Positions 38,743-52,400 of a stretch of DNA of 64,000 nt are shown here, one piece after another; within the stretch, counting starts at the first letter, position 1, and each line of letters opens with the position of its first letter. The stretch is from Paracholeplasma manati (GTDB lineage Bacteria; Bacillota_I; Bacilli_A; Acholeplasmatales; UBA5453). The stretch is from contig NZ_JAOVQM010000001.1 of NCBI RefSeq assembly GCF_025742995.1, positions 248,001 to 312,000 of the forward strand, in the 5' to 3' direction. The notes under the pieces are model-generated. The model worked only from the letters and a program-made list of their open reading frames with translations, was not told the origin of the DNA and searched no databases. The position numbers and the translations under genes are program-made.

Positions 38743-39648
38743 TTAACCTACCAAGTCCTTATTTTTCATTGCTTCGTACTTTTTCTCATTGAGATAACGA
38801 TTGATGAGATTTTGACCGATTGAATAAATATTACCGACTACCCAATATAGGGCAAGTGAATTACTTTGTAGTGAGATTGAGAACATCATAAAGACCATAA
38901 AATATTGCATATACTTCATCATCTTTTGAGTTTGTTCTGCTTGAGATGTTTGTGGGTTGTGTGCTGATGTATTCTTAGAATACGCAGGTTTCTTCATAGC
39001 TAAGTAGTTTAATGCAAACATGGTTAAACCAACGATGATCGCTAGAATCCAACCAGCTAAGTCTCCGGATTGACCGTAGATTGCACCGAAATTCCCTGCT
39101 TTAGATAAGTCGATACCTAAGAACATACGATTGCTGACACTTTCAGCAAACGATCCAAACACACCGTCTTTTTCAACAATCCAAACACGTTGTACTACTT
39201 GATACATAGCCAAGAAGATTGGCATTTGTAGGAATGGCATTAAGCATCCCATGAAATTGATACCATATTTTTTGTATACAGCCATCATTTCCATTTGCAT
39301 CTTTTGTTGTGATTCTGGATCTTTACGAGTTGCGTATTTCGCTTGAACACGTTGCATTTCTGGTTGTGCTACAGCCATTTTAATACTTAAGTCGTTACTC
39401 TTAGCATAAATTGGCCATGCGATGGTACGAACAATGATTGTAGTGATAATGATACCCATAGCGAAACTATTATTGAATAGTGCTCCGAAGAATTGCATGA
39501 TCCATGCGATTGGAATAACAAGTAACCAATCGAACCATCCACCTTCACTCACCACGATGGGTTGAGTTGGGTCTCCGCTACATCCAGATAGAACCACCAA
39601 CAAGGTCATTACAACAAAAACAGCTAAGATTTTTTTATAATTTCTCAT
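38743..39648 (-). CDS. yidC: Membrane protein insertase YidC
   Basis: YidC/Oxa1-type insertase, 301 residues, of the Gram-positive lipoprotein type: the signal peptide ends VVLSGC (Cys23). Five membrane segments follow, with the first at about 46-75 (WLLVIPIAWIMQFFGALF). It has the conserved positively charged groove segment near RTIAWPIYAKS, the coiled cytoplasmic hairpin (AKYATRKDPESQQKMQMEMM), and CLMPFLQMPIFLAMYQV. It overlaps rnpA by 14 bases. Confidence 0.96.
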   Translation of the reverse strand: MRNYKKILAVFVVMTLLVVLSGCSGDPTQPIVVSEGGWFDWLLVIPIAWIMQFFGALFNNSFAMGIIITTIIVRTIAWPIYAKSNDLSIKMAVAQPEMQRVQAKYATRKDPESQQKMQMEMMAVYKKYGINFMGCLMPFLQMPIFLAMYQVVQRVWIVEKDGVFGSFAESVSNRMFLGIDLSKAGNFGAIYGQSGDLAGWILAIIVGLTMFALNYLAMKKPAYSKNTSAHNPQTSQAEQTQKMMKYMQYFMVFMMFSISLQSNSLALYWVVGNIYSIGQNLINRYLNEKKYEAMKNKDLVG

Positions 39649-39985
39649 TCATGTGCTCCGCTTTCTTAAATTTTGATAAATGCTTTAAGATGTTCGCTTC
39701 AATTTCTTGAAAGGAAAGGTTGCTTGCATCTTTTTTAACAACAATCACATAATCAAAAGGTGCTAGCCCTTTAGCCTGGTTATGCAGGATCATTCGGATT
39801 TGTCGTTTGATTTTGTTTCTTTGTACAGCACCACCATATTTTCTTCCGATAGATATGGCGAATCTGAAATGCGCTAAGGTATTTTCTTTGTAGTATACTA
39901 CAAAGCTTTTATCTCCTATGCTTTTTTTGTTCTGTATGATCGCATCGATTTCGTTATTTTTCTTGATTCGATATACCTTTTTCAT
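39635..39985 (-). CDS. rnpA: Ribonuclease P protein component
   Basis: The protein subunit of RNase P, 116 residues, helps the catalytic RNA mature tRNA 5' ends. The family start (KKVYRIKKNNEIDAII), the FAISIGRKYGGAVQRN strand and the RNR-type helix RNKIKRQIR are clear. It follows rpmH after a gap containing a nested hairpin. No ribosome site is obvious, so translation may depend on readthrough structure. It overlaps yidC by 14 bases. Confidence 0.95.
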   Translation of the reverse strand: MKKVYRIKKNNEIDAIIQNKKSIGDKSFVVYYKENTLAHFRFAISIGRKYGGAVQRNKIKRQIRMILHNQAKGLAPFDYVIVVKKDASNLSFQEIEANILKHLSKFKKAEHMNEKL

Positions 39986-40009
39986 AATAAGGTTTTGTTT
40001 TTTAAAATA

Positions 40010-40058
40010 AAAGGACTACCCAAAAAGTGCGAGATCGCATATTTTAATCGAGTAGTCC
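40010..40058 (-). terminator. Nested hairpin between rpmH and rnpA (terminator or attenuator)
   Basis: An outer stem GGACTAC/GTAGTCC (40013-40019 with 40052-40058) encloses an inner hairpin TGCG/CGCA (40028-40031 with 40036-40039). On the minus strand the outer stem is followed by TTTTATTTT. It looks like a partial terminator that would make rpmH mRNA in excess over rnpA. Confidence 0.7.
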
Positions 40059-40084
40059 AGGTTGTTTTAAAATGTTGTATTAAA

Positions 40085-40219
40085 TTATACAGTTAACGAA
40101 GCGCGTCCTTTAGCTCTACGACGTGATAGAACGAGTCTGCCACCGACTGTAGCCATACGTGCTCTAAAACCGTGAGTCTTTACGCGTTTAAGTTTACTTG
40201 GTTGATATGTTCTTTTCAT
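40085..40219 (-). CDS. rpmH: 50S ribosomal protein L34
   Basis: L34 is the smallest large-subunit protein, 44 residues, starting [20 protein letters not shown]. The frame is open upstream to 40285, but the conserved start is the ATG at 40219, with AAAGGTGG seven bases before it. It is the first gene of the rpmH-rnpA-yidC-jag operon, next to oriC. Confidence 0.98.
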   Translation of the reverse strand: MKRTYQPSKLKRVKTHGFRARMATVGGRLVLSRRRAKGRASLTV

Positions 40220-40256
40220 AAATAAACCACCTTTCTCACGAAACCATGCGTGTATT

Positions 40257-40285
40257 ATTATATAAATATAGAAATCAAAAGTCAA
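40257..40285 (-). promoter_or_regulatory. rpmH operon promoter
   Basis: TTGACT (40285 to 40280), 17-base spacer, TATAAT (40262 to 40257) on the minus strand: a near-consensus promoter, as expected for a ribosomal-protein gene. Confidence 0.85.
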
Positions 40286-40344
40286 CCCAAATCGTCAATA
40301 ATTTTTATCAATCATTTATCGCTGTCTATGGCTCTCTAGTGCAA

Positions 40345-40520
40345 TAAAGTTATTAACACTTTTTTGTGGGAAACTTTCCCCCACGTTATCCCCAATTGTG
40401 GAAATCTTTGAAAGTCTATGAAAGTAGATGGTTAAGCCATTATAAGGCTATAATTAATTCACAATCGTCATTTTCGAGTCGTCTCTTACAAAAAGTTTCC
40501 CACAATTTCAGTGGATAAGA
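40345..40520. other. oriC left part: DnaA-box cluster upstream of dnaA
   Basis: The 40220-40581 gap holds several DnaA-box-like nonamers: TTATTAACA (40350-40358), TTTCCCACA on the minus strand (40365-40373), TTATCCCCA (40386-40394), ATTTCCACA on the minus strand (40397-40405), TTTCCCACA (40496-40504) and TTATCCACT on the minus strand (40510-40518). An AT-rich stretch at 40440-40465 is a candidate unwinding region. Gene orientation also diverges here. Confidence 0.8.
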
Positions 40521-40581
40521 TTTTGATACACTCTCATGCGTATGTGCTAATATATGTATACGAGAAGTTTGGAGTGAAAAT

Positions 40582-41946
40582 ATGAAGGAATACGATGCAC
40601 TGTGGGGGCAAATCTTAGACACCTTAAGAACATCTTATTCAGATGAAATATATGAGGATCTATTCGAGCCTCTATCATCTGTAAAGAAAGTCTCAGGTGG
40701 CTATATTTATGTACTAGCCCCATCTGAATATGTCAAAGATCGAATCAAACGATTGTATCTAACAAGAATCAATTCGTTAGCCGAATCTTTGTACAAAAAA
40801 GAAACCATAAAATTTAAATTTGTGCTGGCATCTGAGATGGTGGGCGAAGAAGCACTGGTTGGCCCAGAAAAAAACTTAGATAAAAAGTACCGCACTGGTA
40901 ATTTGATCGCTACCCTCAGCTTTGATAACTTTGTCGTTGGTAAATCCAATCGATTTGCCTTTCAAATGGCTTTAAAAGTGGCTGACCAACCAGGGATTGT
41001 TGCGAATCCATTCTATATCTTTGGTGATGTAGGATTAGGTAAAACACACCTCATGCAAGCGATTGGTAACTATATTTTAGATAACGATATCAATCAAAAA
41101 GTATTATATATCAAAGCATCTGATTTTATCGAAGAGCTTGCAGATCAAATTAAAAAAGAAAAAATGGATCAATTTAATGAAAAGTACCGCGATTTAGATG
41201 TTTTACTTATTGATGATATTCAAATGCTTGCAGGGGCTCCAAAAACCCAAATGGAATTCTTCCGCTTATTTGATTTATTATCACAACAAAATAAGCAAAT
41301 CGTGATCACATCTGATAAACCCGCTTCAGAGCTTAAAAACATCATGTCTCGTTTAAGTTCTCGCTTTGAACAAGGGTTAGTTGTTGATATTGGTATCCCG
41401 GATTTAGAACACCGTGTCGAAATCCTTAGAAAGAAACTTTCAACCGAAGCACCTGATGTTATGGACATCAATCCACAAGTGCTTGAGTTCATTGCGAGCT
41501 ACTTCACAACGAACGTCAGAGAGCTTGAAGGCGCACTAAAACGTGTATTATTCTATTGTGTCACCAATAATATCGATATTACTGTAGATACTGCTGCTGA
41601 AGCGTTGGATACATTGATTAAAACCAGAAAGAAAACAGAAGCTTTAACTGAAAATAATTATGATCGAATTCAAAGTGTCGTGAGTGATTATTACAGTATT
41701 AGTGTTCATGATCTGATTGGTAAACGCCGTAATGCTAAGTTCACTTTACCGCGTCATATCGCGATGTATTTGATTAAAAACAAATATAATATCGCTTATC
41801 AAACCATCGGTGCATTATTTGGTGGGCGTGATCATTCAACCGTACTTGCAGCTTGTGAAAAGATTGAGAATGATTTGAAACATAACGAACAACTCAAATT
41901 AGCAATTGACAATATTCTTAAAAAAATCGATAAACCTACTAACTAA
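40582..41946 (+). CDS. dnaA: Replication initiator DnaA
   Basis: The AAA+ initiator that binds DnaA boxes and opens oriC, 454 residues. It has domain I (about 1-80), a short linker, then Walker A GDVGLGKTH (about 148), Walker B LLIDDIQ and the SRFEQGL arginine-finger region. The C-terminal DNA-binding domain has FTLPRHIAMYLIK and the signature GGRDHSTVLAACEKI. A GGAG site is seven bases before the ATG. The gene is flanked on both sides by DnaA-box-like sequences, suggesting a bipartite origin. Confidence 0.98.
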   Translation: MKEYDALWGQILDTLRTSYSDEIYEDLFEPLSSVKKVSGGYIYVLAPSEYVKDRIKRLYLTRINSLAESLYKKETIKFKFVLASEMVGEEALVGPEKNLDKKYRTGNLIATLSFDNFVVGKSNRFAFQMALKVADQPGIVANPFYIFGDVGLGKTHLMQAIGNYILDNDINQKVLYIKASDFIEELADQIKKEKMDQFNEKYRDLDVLLIDDIQMLAGAPKTQMEFFRLFDLLSQQNKQIVITSDKPASELKNIMSRLSSRFEQGLVVDIGIPDLEHRVEILRKKLSTEAPDVMDINPQVLEFIASYFTTNVRELEGALKRVLFYCVTNNIDITVDTAAEALDTLIKTRKKTEALTENNYDRIQSVVSDYYSISVHDLIGKRRNAKFTLPRHIAMYLIKNKYNIAYQTIGALFGGRDHSTVLAACEKIENDLKHNEQLKLAIDNILKKIDKPTN

Positions 41947-41954
41947 TGTGTGGT

Positions 41955-42020
41955 AAAATTGTGGGCAATATGTTATAATTATATTGTAAGTAAGCGGTTA
42001 TTGGGGTTTTCCACAAACCC
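41955..42020. other. oriC right part and dnaN promoter region
   Basis: Between dnaA and dnaN are TGCCCACAA-type and TTTTCCACA (42007-42015) DnaA-box-like sites. The latter is the loop side of a GGGTTT/AAACCC hairpin (42004-42009 with 42015-42020). TATAAT at 41974-41979 is the probable dnaN -10 element. Confidence 0.6.
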
Positions 42021-42075
42021 ACATCGACTAACAATAATAATGTATTGAAAAAGAAGAATAAAAAGGAGAAAAATT

Positions 42076-43206
42076 ATGGTCTTTAGTATTAATCAAGATG
42101 TTTTATTAGATACACTGAATGTAATCCAAAGAGGCTTACCAGTCAAAACACCACTACCTGTTTTAAATGGCATTAAACTAGAAGTGTTTGAAGATCATCT
42201 CGTATTTACAGCTTCAAATACAGACATCGCTATTCAAACCATCGTTAGCGATGAATCATTGGTTATTACTTCCCCAGGTAAAGCGGTTATCCCAGGCAGA
42301 TACTTTATTGAAATCATGCGTAAGATTGTATCTAATCGCGTTGAAATTTCTCTTATTGAAAATAAGATGATGGTAATCAAAGCGGATCGTTCCGAATTCA
42401 AACTCAGAGTGATGGAAGCTGAAGATTATCCAGATGTCGACTTCTTAGATTTAGGTAAACCTATCGTCCTTGAAGCTAAGACACTCAAAGCGATCATTAA
42501 AGAAACCAACTACGCAACCTCTCAATATGAGAAGCGTCCTATTTTAACTGGCGTCAACCTTAAACACGAAGATGATAAGTTGTATTGTGTCGCAACCGAC
42601 TCTTACAGACTATCCCAAAAAATCTTACCACTATCCCACGATTATGAATCATTCAATATTGTTATACCTAACCGTAGCCTAGATGAATTATCCAGAACAC
42701 TTGACTCTATCAATGAAGAAGTTTCAATGTTCATTAACCCGAACAAAGTTCTATTCAAGTTTAGAAACATTTTGTTCCAAACCAGACTATTAGATGGTGT
42801 ATATCCAGACACACTTAGAATTATTCCTAAAGAATTCCCAATCATTGTGAAATTCAACAAAGAAGAACTTCTAAAAGCGGTTGAACGCGTCAGCGTCTTA
42901 AGTCCACGTGAAAAAGATAACAACTATAACATTGTAAAGTTAAATATTCGTCCGGATTATATTGTTGAAGTTTCCTCAACAAACAACGAAGTTGGTGACG
43001 CGGTTGAAGAAATCGTGCCAGCAGACGACGTGGTTGGACCAATCATCAAGATTGCTTTCAACTCGAAGAATTTAACCGACGCATTAAAGGCATTCAACTC
43101 CAATGAAGTAACCATTAATTTTGCTGGCGAAATTAAACCATTCGTCATCAAAGGTGAGTTAGATCCTGACATGTTACACTTGATTTTACCACTACGAATC
43201 GAATAA
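42076..43206 (+). CDS. dnaN: DNA polymerase III sliding clamp (beta)
   Basis: The beta clamp encircles DNA and tethers the polymerase. The 376-residue protein shows three clamp domains, starting MVFSINQDVLLDTLNVIQRGLP, with GRYFIEIMRK in the first, KRPILTGVNLKHE and ATDSYRLSQK in the second, and the C-terminal HLILPLRIE, near the M-P-x-R/LR clamp ending. AAGGAG precedes the start by about eight bases. Confidence 0.97.
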   Translation: MVFSINQDVLLDTLNVIQRGLPVKTPLPVLNGIKLEVFEDHLVFTASNTDIAIQTIVSDESLVITSPGKAVIPGRYFIEIMRKIVSNRVEISLIENKMMVIKADRSEFKLRVMEAEDYPDVDFLDLGKPIVLEAKTLKAIIKETNYATSQYEKRPILTGVNLKHEDDKLYCVATDSYRLSQKILPLSHDYESFNIVIPNRSLDELSRTLDSINEEVSMFINPNKVLFKFRNILFQTRLLDGVYPDTLRIIPKEFPIIVKFNKEELLKAVERVSVLSPREKDNNYNIVKLNIRPDYIVEVSSTNNEVGDAVEEIVPADDVVGPIIKIAFNSKNLTDALKAFNSNEVTINFAGEIKPFVIKGELDPDMLHLILPLRIE

Positions 43207-43221
43207 TTTAATCCATCCAAG

Positions 43222-43257
43222 AAGCCTTGAAATTTCCGTTTTAAGGCTTTTTTTGTT
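43222..43257 (+). terminator. dnaN terminator
   Basis: AAGCCTT/AAGGCTT (43222-43228 with 43243-43249) with an AT-rich inner stem, followed by seven T residues. Confidence 0.9.
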
Positions 43258-43326
43258 TTCTATCGCTCAAGGTATTAAAAACACTAAAAATCGAAAATAA
43301 AAGGCACGAAATTCCTTATATTATGA

Positions 43327-43337
43327 TATAATATAAT
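43327..43337 (+). promoter_or_regulatory. yaaA-recF-gyrB-gyrA promoter -10
   Basis: Two overlapping TATAAT hexamers (43327-43332 and 43332-43337) lie about 20 bases before the yaaA start. The -35 region is weak. Confidence 0.45.
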
Positions 43338-43355
43338 CAAGCGAGGTATACGAAC

Positions 43356-43563
43356 TTGAAAACATTTAAGATTGAAGGCGTTGAATTCATCACTTTAGGA
43401 CAGTTTGTGAAGGTTGCTGGATTGGTATCTACTGGTGGGATGGTCAAACCGTTTTTAGAAGAAACCAAGATTCTTTATAACGGAGAACCAGAAAATCGCC
43501 GCGGCAAAAAAATCTATCCAAAAGATAAAGTTCAAATTGGTAAAGACGTCTACATCTTCGAAC

Positions 43564-43571
<8 letters not shown>
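43356..43571 (+). CDS. yaaA: S4-domain RNA-binding protein YaaA
   Basis: A 71-residue S4-like protein normally found between dnaN and recF in Firmicutes. The start is TTG, nine bases after GAGG, and the protein begins KTFKIEGVEFITLGQFVKVAG. The S4 RNA-binding loop is visible in NGEPENRRGKKIYPKDKV. The last eight bases overlap recF. The molecular target is unknown, and a ribosome- or RNA-related role is assumed from the fold. Confidence 0.92.
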
Positions 43572-46513
<2,942 letters not shown>

Positions 46514-46527
46514 GAGAGCAGGTAAAC

Positions 46528-49173
46528 ATGAACGATCTAGAAAAAGACTTAGTGTTAGAATCTGAAGCCGAAAAGAAAGAAGACAACGGCGGATCAGATT
46601 ATATTCACGGTAAAATCAAAGAACTCAACATCGCGACAGAAATGAAGACTTCCTTCTTAAACTACGCGATGAGCGTCATCGTTAGCCGTGCGCTTCCAGA
46701 TGTCAGAGATGGTTTGAAACCCGTTCAAAGACGTATCCTTTACGCGATGAACGACTTAGGCATGTATGCCGATAGACAACACAAAAAATCCGCGAGAATC
46801 GTCGGTGAAGTTATTGGTAAGTATCACCCACATGGTGACTCTTCCGTTTATGAAGCCATGGTTCGTATGGCTCAAGATTTCAACTATCGTTATCCACTCG
46901 TGGATGGACATGGTAACTTCGGTTCCGTCGATGGTGACGGTGCTGCAGCGATGCGTTACACCGAAGCAAGAATGTCTAAAATCGCGATGGAATTGGTCAG
47001 AGACATCGAAAAAGAAACCGTCAACTTTGGCGATAACTACGATGGGTCTGAACACGAACCTTTGGTCATGCCTGCGCGATATCCTAACCTTTTAGTCAAT
47101 GGTGCTACCGGGATTGCAGTCGGGATGGCAACCAACATTCCACCTCACAATTTAGGTGAAGTCATCGATGGCATTCAAGCCCTCATGGATAACCCTGACT
47201 TAACCGACATCGATTTGATGGATTATGTCAAAGGACCGGACTTTCCTACCGGTGGTCACATCTTAGGATTGGGTGGTTTAAGACAAGCTTATACCACTGG
47301 CCGTGGTACAGTTACCATTCGTGCGGTGACCGAAATCATCGAAGGTAAGGGTGGTAAGAACACCATCATCGTTAAACAAATCCCATACCAAGTCAACAAG
47401 ACCAAACTCATCGAACGTATCGCTGAGATTGCGAAAGAAAAAATGGTTGAAGGAATCACCGATTTAAGAGATGAATCCAACCGTAAAGGCATGCGTATCG
47501 TGATTGAACTTCGTAAAGATGTCAACCCACACGTCATGCTCAACAACCTCTTTAAACTCACTGAAATGCAAAGCAACTTCTCGATCAATATGATTGCGTT
47601 AGTTGGTAACCAACCAAAGACCATCACATTGAGAGATGCCCTATATTATTACATTCAACACCAAATTGAAGTCATCCAAAGAAGAACGATTTTCGATTTG
47701 AGAAAAGCCGAAGAACGTAAACACATCTTAGAAGGTTTAGTCATCGCGTTAGAAGATATCGATAACATCATCGACCTCATCAAGAAGAGCCCTACAGGGG
47801 ATGAAGCGAGAACCAACTTGATGGCGAATTACCCACTCGATGAGATTCAAGCGAGAGCCATCTTAGATATGAGACTTCAACGCTTAACCGGTCTTGAAAT
47901 CGAAAAGATCAGAGAAGAAGATTTAGAGCTCGCAGTTAAGATTGCTGATTATAGAGACATCATCTCTAGCGATATCAGAAAACATCAAATCATCAAACAA
48001 GAGTTGTCTGAAATCAAAGAAAAATTCAATGACCCTAGAATGTCATCCATCAGCTTGCATGACAATGATTTAAACATCGAAAACGAAGATTTAATCCCAG
48101 TCGAAGATGTGATCATCACTGTCACTCACAATGGCTACATCAAACGTATGTCGATGGATGAATATAAAGCTCAAAATCGTGGTGGTGTAGGTATCAACTC
48201 CATCAAGATGCATGACGATGACTTTGTAGAACACATCCAAATGACCAACACCCACTACTACCACTTATTCTTCACGAATAAAGGTAGAGTTTATAAGATT
48301 AAAGGTTATCGTATCCCAGAAGGTTCTAGACAATCTAAAGGCTTACCAATTGTGAACCTACTACAATTTGAAAAAGATGAAACCTTGGTCACATTCACAC
48401 AAGTTCAAAACTTCGAAGATGAAAATGCATTCTTATTCTTTACAACCAAGAAGGGTGTCGTTAAACGTACCCCTGTCAATGAATATCAAAACATCCGCAC
48501 CAATGGTATCATCGCGTTAAACTTAAGAGAAGACGATGAATTATTGGCAGTTAAACTCACCGATGGTAAGTCACACATCATCTTAGGTGCGTCTAATGGT
48601 AAAGCCATTCGATTCGATGAAAATGATGTCCGCTCGATGGGTAGAACCGCGACAGGTGTTAGAGGTATGGAATTAGAAGACACCGAAGAAATCGTGGGTA
48701 TGACTTATGTTCAATCCGACGAAGAAGAAATCTTAGTAGTTACTGAAAAGGGCTATGGTAAGCGCAGTCTCGCCGATGAGTATCGTCTCCAAATCCGTGG
48801 CGGTAAAGGGGTTAAAGCCTTAAACGTGACAGAAAAGAATGGCGCACTCAGAGCGCTTAGACGTGTAACACCAGATGAAGATGTCATCATCGTCACTGAC
48901 CGTGGTATGGTCATTAGAACCCATATCGCACAAATCGCACAAACCAGACGTGCAACACAAGGTGTACGTATCATGAGTTTGAAGGATGAACAATCCGTGG
49001 TTACTTTAGCGGTTGTCCCACATGAAGAAATCCCTGAAGTTGAACAACCAGTGGTTGAACAAGTCGCTTTAGACCTTGAAACCAAAACAAAGGTTGTAGA
49101 CATTGTAGAAGTGTCTGCTGAAGAAGTCAAAGAAGAACCAGCTAAACCAAAAGAAAACTTATTTGATCTATAG
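46528..49173 (+). CDS. gyrA: DNA gyrase subunit A
   Basis: The cleavage-reunion subunit, 881 residues. It carries the quinolone-determining segment [17 protein letters not shown], whose Ser and Glu match the usual drug-sensitive residues. The catalytic Tyr is in [11 protein letters not shown], and the C-terminal beta-pinwheel has the GyrA box QIRGGKG, which separates gyrase from topoisomerase IV. An acidic tail of about 40 residues follows. It lies 14 bases after gyrB. Confidence 0.97.
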   Translation: MNDLEKDLVLESEAEKKEDNGGSDYIHGKIKELNIATEMKTSFLNYAMSVIVSRALPDVRDGLKPVQRRILYAMNDLGMYADRQHKKSARIVGEVIGKYHPHGDSSVYEAMVRMAQDFNYRYPLVDGHGNFGSVDGDGAAAMRYTEARMSKIAMELVRDIEKETVNFGDNYDGSEHEPLVMPARYPNLLVNGATGIAVGMATNIPPHNLGEVIDGIQALMDNPDLTDIDLMDYVKGPDFPTGGHILGLGGLRQAYTTGRGTVTIRAVTEIIEGKGGKNTIIVKQIPYQVNKTKLIERIAEIAKEKMVEGITDLRDESNRKGMRIVIELRKDVNPHVMLNNLFKLTEMQSNFSINMIALVGNQPKTITLRDALYYYIQHQIEVIQRRTIFDLRKAEERKHILEGLVIALEDIDNIIDLIKKSPTGDEARTNLMANYPLDEIQARAILDMRLQRLTGLEIEKIREEDLELAVKIADYRDIISSDIRKHQIIKQELSEIKEKFNDPRMSSISLHDNDLNIENEDLIPVEDVIITVTHNGYIKRMSMDEYKAQNRGGVGINSIKMHDDDFVEHIQMTNTHYYHLFFTNKGRVYKIKGYRIPEGSRQSKGLPIVNLLQFEKDETLVTFTQVQNFEDENAFLFFTTKKGVVKRTPVNEYQNIRTNGIIALNLREDDELLAVKLTDGKSHIILGASNGKAIRFDENDVRSMGRTATGVRGMELEDTEEIVGMTYVQSDEEEILVVTEKGYGKRSLADEYRLQIRGGKGVKALNVTEKNGALRALRRVTPDEDVIIVTDRGMVIRTHIAQIAQTRRATQGVRIMSLKDEQSVVTLAVVPHEEIPEVEQPVVEQVALDLETKTKVVDIVEVSAEEVKEEPAKPKENLFDL

Positions 49174-49188
49174 TAAAGAGCAATCCCT

Positions 49189-49211
49189 TAGGGGGTTGCT
49201 TTTTCTTTTTG
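49189..49211 (+). terminator. gyrA terminator
   Basis: AGCAAtCCC pairs with GGGgTTGCT around a short loop (49189-49200), then TTTTTC. Confidence 0.85.
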
Positions 49212-49283
49212 AGTAAAATCCTTTAAAAATCGACATAAAAAACAGAAAAATGACAATTTTCTGTAATGTTATTTTAATTAACA

Positions 49284-49312
49284 TTGAAATTTTGCATAGA
49301 TAGCGATATATT
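49284..49312 (+). promoter_or_regulatory. Promoter of the giant lipoprotein
   Basis: TTGAAA (49284-49289), a 17-base spacer and TATATT (49307-49312). It gives a leader of about 90 bases carrying a stem-loop (49343-49361). Confidence 0.75.
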
Positions 49313-49342
49313 GAAGGTGAAATTGTCTATTCATGGGATGCC

Positions 49343-49361
49343 TACTCAAGACCATTGAGTA
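49343..49361 (+). repeat. Leader stem-loop before the giant lipoprotein
   Basis: TACTCAA/TTGAGTA (49343-49349 with 49355-49361), five-base loop, with possible flanking GGG/CCC pairing. No T run follows, so it is a leader structure rather than a terminator. Confidence 0.45.
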
Positions 49362-49409
49362 CCCAACTCATTTTAAATATCGGTTATCGCATAAAAGGGG
49401 GAGAACTTC

Positions 49410-52400
49410 ATGCGTAAACTTTTAACCTTATTGGCATTTTTGCTGATTTTTTTGACTGCATGTAATCAAACTGCTGAAATCAAGATTACATTCATCGAGA
49501 ATGGAGGTGTTGAGTTAGAAGACTTAACCATCAAGACGACAGACACCTCAGTGACATTACCAACCCCAGTTCGGGACGGCTATACTTTTGATGGTTGGTT
49601 TACCGATGAAGATTTGACCTTACCATTTACCATCGCAGCACTGCTTACCCAATCTGGTGGGATTACGCTTTATGCGAAATGGACTCAAGTCCTCAATCAG
49701 TTTACCGTAACCTATCAAACCAATGGCGGTTCAACCATCGCACCAGTGTCCTATACTTCTGGAGAAACGATGGTAGAACCAGCTGCACCAACCAAAGAAG
49801 GCTATACCTTTAATGGCTGGTATGGTGATAGCGAACTCACACAATCGTATACCTTTGGACCAATGCCTGATTCCAATTTGACACTTTACGCCAAATGGAC
49901 AATCAACCAGTATACGATTACATTTGAATCCAATGGCGGTTCCACTGTAACCGCTTTAACAGGCGATTATCAGACTTTGATAACCAAACCTACCAATCCG
50001 ATTAAGGTGGGTTATACCTTCATAGACTGGTACTTAGAACCGGCATTTACAACCCCTTATGTGTTTAATACAATGGGGTCTTCAAACATTACTCTGTACG
50101 CGAAGTGGCAAATCAATACGTATACCGTTACCTTTGAATCCAATCAAGGTAGCGCTGTACCAGCCATTTTAACTGAATACAATACGGCCATCACCCAACC
50201 AAATGACCCAACCAAAATAGGGCATACATTTGGTGGTTGGTTCAGTGATCAAACCATGACTGTGCCATTTGTATTCACCACTCAAATCACTCAAAACATC
50301 ACCCTTTACGCTAAATGGAATATCAACAGTTACACCATGACATTCAATAGCATGGGTGGATCACCAATCAACCCAGTCACTCAACCCTATGGTTCACAAA
50401 TAACGGTACCTAACCCAGTCAAAGAAGGTTATGACTTCGCTGGCTGGTACACCAGTGATACCTATACCACCCTTTATACGGTAACAACGATGCCGGATGG
50501 TAGTATGACAGTATACGCGAAATGGACCGCAAGTCCATATACCATCACCTTTGATTCTAATGGTGGTACAGCGGTTACAGCCATCTCTGCGAATTATAAT
50601 GATGTGGTCACAAAACCTGAAAACCCAACCAAGATGGGACATACCTTCGAGGATTGGTATAGCGATAGCGCACTCACCACAACATTCGTATTCAATACCA
50701 TGCCTGTGGGTGGCGCAACCCTATTTGCCAAATGGACTGTGAATGAGTATACCATTACCTTTGTTGTTAGTGGTGGAACTGAAATCACACCAATGGTTGC
50801 AGGATACGATACAGTGATTACTGCACCAACCACAACCAAACCAGGGTATGTATTCCAAGGTTGGTATACCGAAGCTGAACTCAATAACGCCTATACATTT
50901 GATAAGATGGGGGCATCGGATATTACCCTCTATGCGAAGTGGCAACCACTCCAATACAGCATTCAATTCATGAGTAATGGTGGTTCTAATGTCGACACGA
51001 TTTATGGCATTTTAGATGAAACCATCACCAAACCTGAAGATCCAACCAAGCAAGGCTACACATTTGATGGCTGGTATACAGAATCCGTATTTACAAGCTT
51101 GTTCGTCTGGGATAAAATGCCGCTAGAAGGCGCGACACTTTACGCAAAATGGACGATCAATACATACACATTAACCTATATTATTGAAGGTTCATTAATA
51201 CCTCAAGAAATCGCTTATCAAAGCGAAATTACATTCATGACGCCACCAGAAGTTGAAGGTTATACCTTTGTTGGATGGCTTGAAAACAGTGAACCATTTA
51301 TACTCACTTTGATGCCAGATAGAGATGTGACTATCCTACCGAAATACGAAGTTAATTATTATACAATTTCGTTCGGAAATATCACAAAAGACCCAATCTC
51401 TGTGAAATATGCTGACCCAATCGCGATTGTTGAACCTAACGCCCCAATGGGGTACGCATTTACCGGATGGTATGTCGATGAGTTCTTCTTAACTGAATTT
51501 GAAGGTACACACATGCCTGCAAAAGACATCGTATTATACGCACAGTTTGAAGCACTCGCCGTTTCCTTATACTTGCACGTCGATGCGTTAGAAGTGAACA
51601 CATTACTCATCGGTTACGGTGATGTCTATAAACCAAACGAACCATTCAAAGAAGGTTATCAATTCCTTGGTTGGTACTTAGAAGATACTTATATGACACG
51701 CATGTATGATGTTGAAATGGGATTAGATCCAATCCATCTATACGCGAAGTGGCAAATCGATGAAGGTTATGACCTCATTGAAACCATCTTAGTCAGCCAA
51801 CCATCAGAATCCGTTAATGTCAAAGGTATCATCAGTTACATCTTCGAACGACCAGGATTCCCTGGATTCTATCTATATGATGGTACAGGCAATATCTTCG
51901 TTTTAGCAAGCCCAGCACTATTTGTTGTTGGTGATGTTATTGAGTTTGATGCTTCCTATGATAATTTTGAAAACACACCACAACTCATCAACCCTACCGG
52001 CATGATTTTATCTATGGGTAGTTTTGATATGCCTGCCGTTGAAACCATCGAATTTGATGATGTGATGCGTATGGATGAATCAAACCCATATGTCTATGGT
52101 CAAATGGTTACCATGGAAGCATTCTTAGGTTATGGCATGGGTGGGTTCTATCTACAAGCCCCATTCTCAGACGAACGCATCATGATCAACTATCGTTCGA
52201 TCGTAGATGATTCGATTTTAATGCCATACATCAACCAAACCGTTCGCATCGATGTCATCATTCACGATTATCAAGGTATGGCCAACTTGTGGCATGTAGC
52301 TTATATCGGTAACTCAATCAATCCAGTGACTTACACACCAGAAGACATCGTGAATCAGGTGATTCAGTTAGGTATTGAAAACCTTGAAGGCAAATCGTTC

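Noticed and set aside
40013-40058. Relation between the rpmH-rnpA hairpin and a similar CTTTTTGGGTA stretch at 31420-31440
   Set aside because: Only about a dozen bases match and the second site lacks the hairpin. Probably chance.
49482-51760. CRISPR-like direct repeats
   Set aside because: The repeats are about 207 bases, in frame and diverged. They encode protein modules, with no short identical repeats or spacers.
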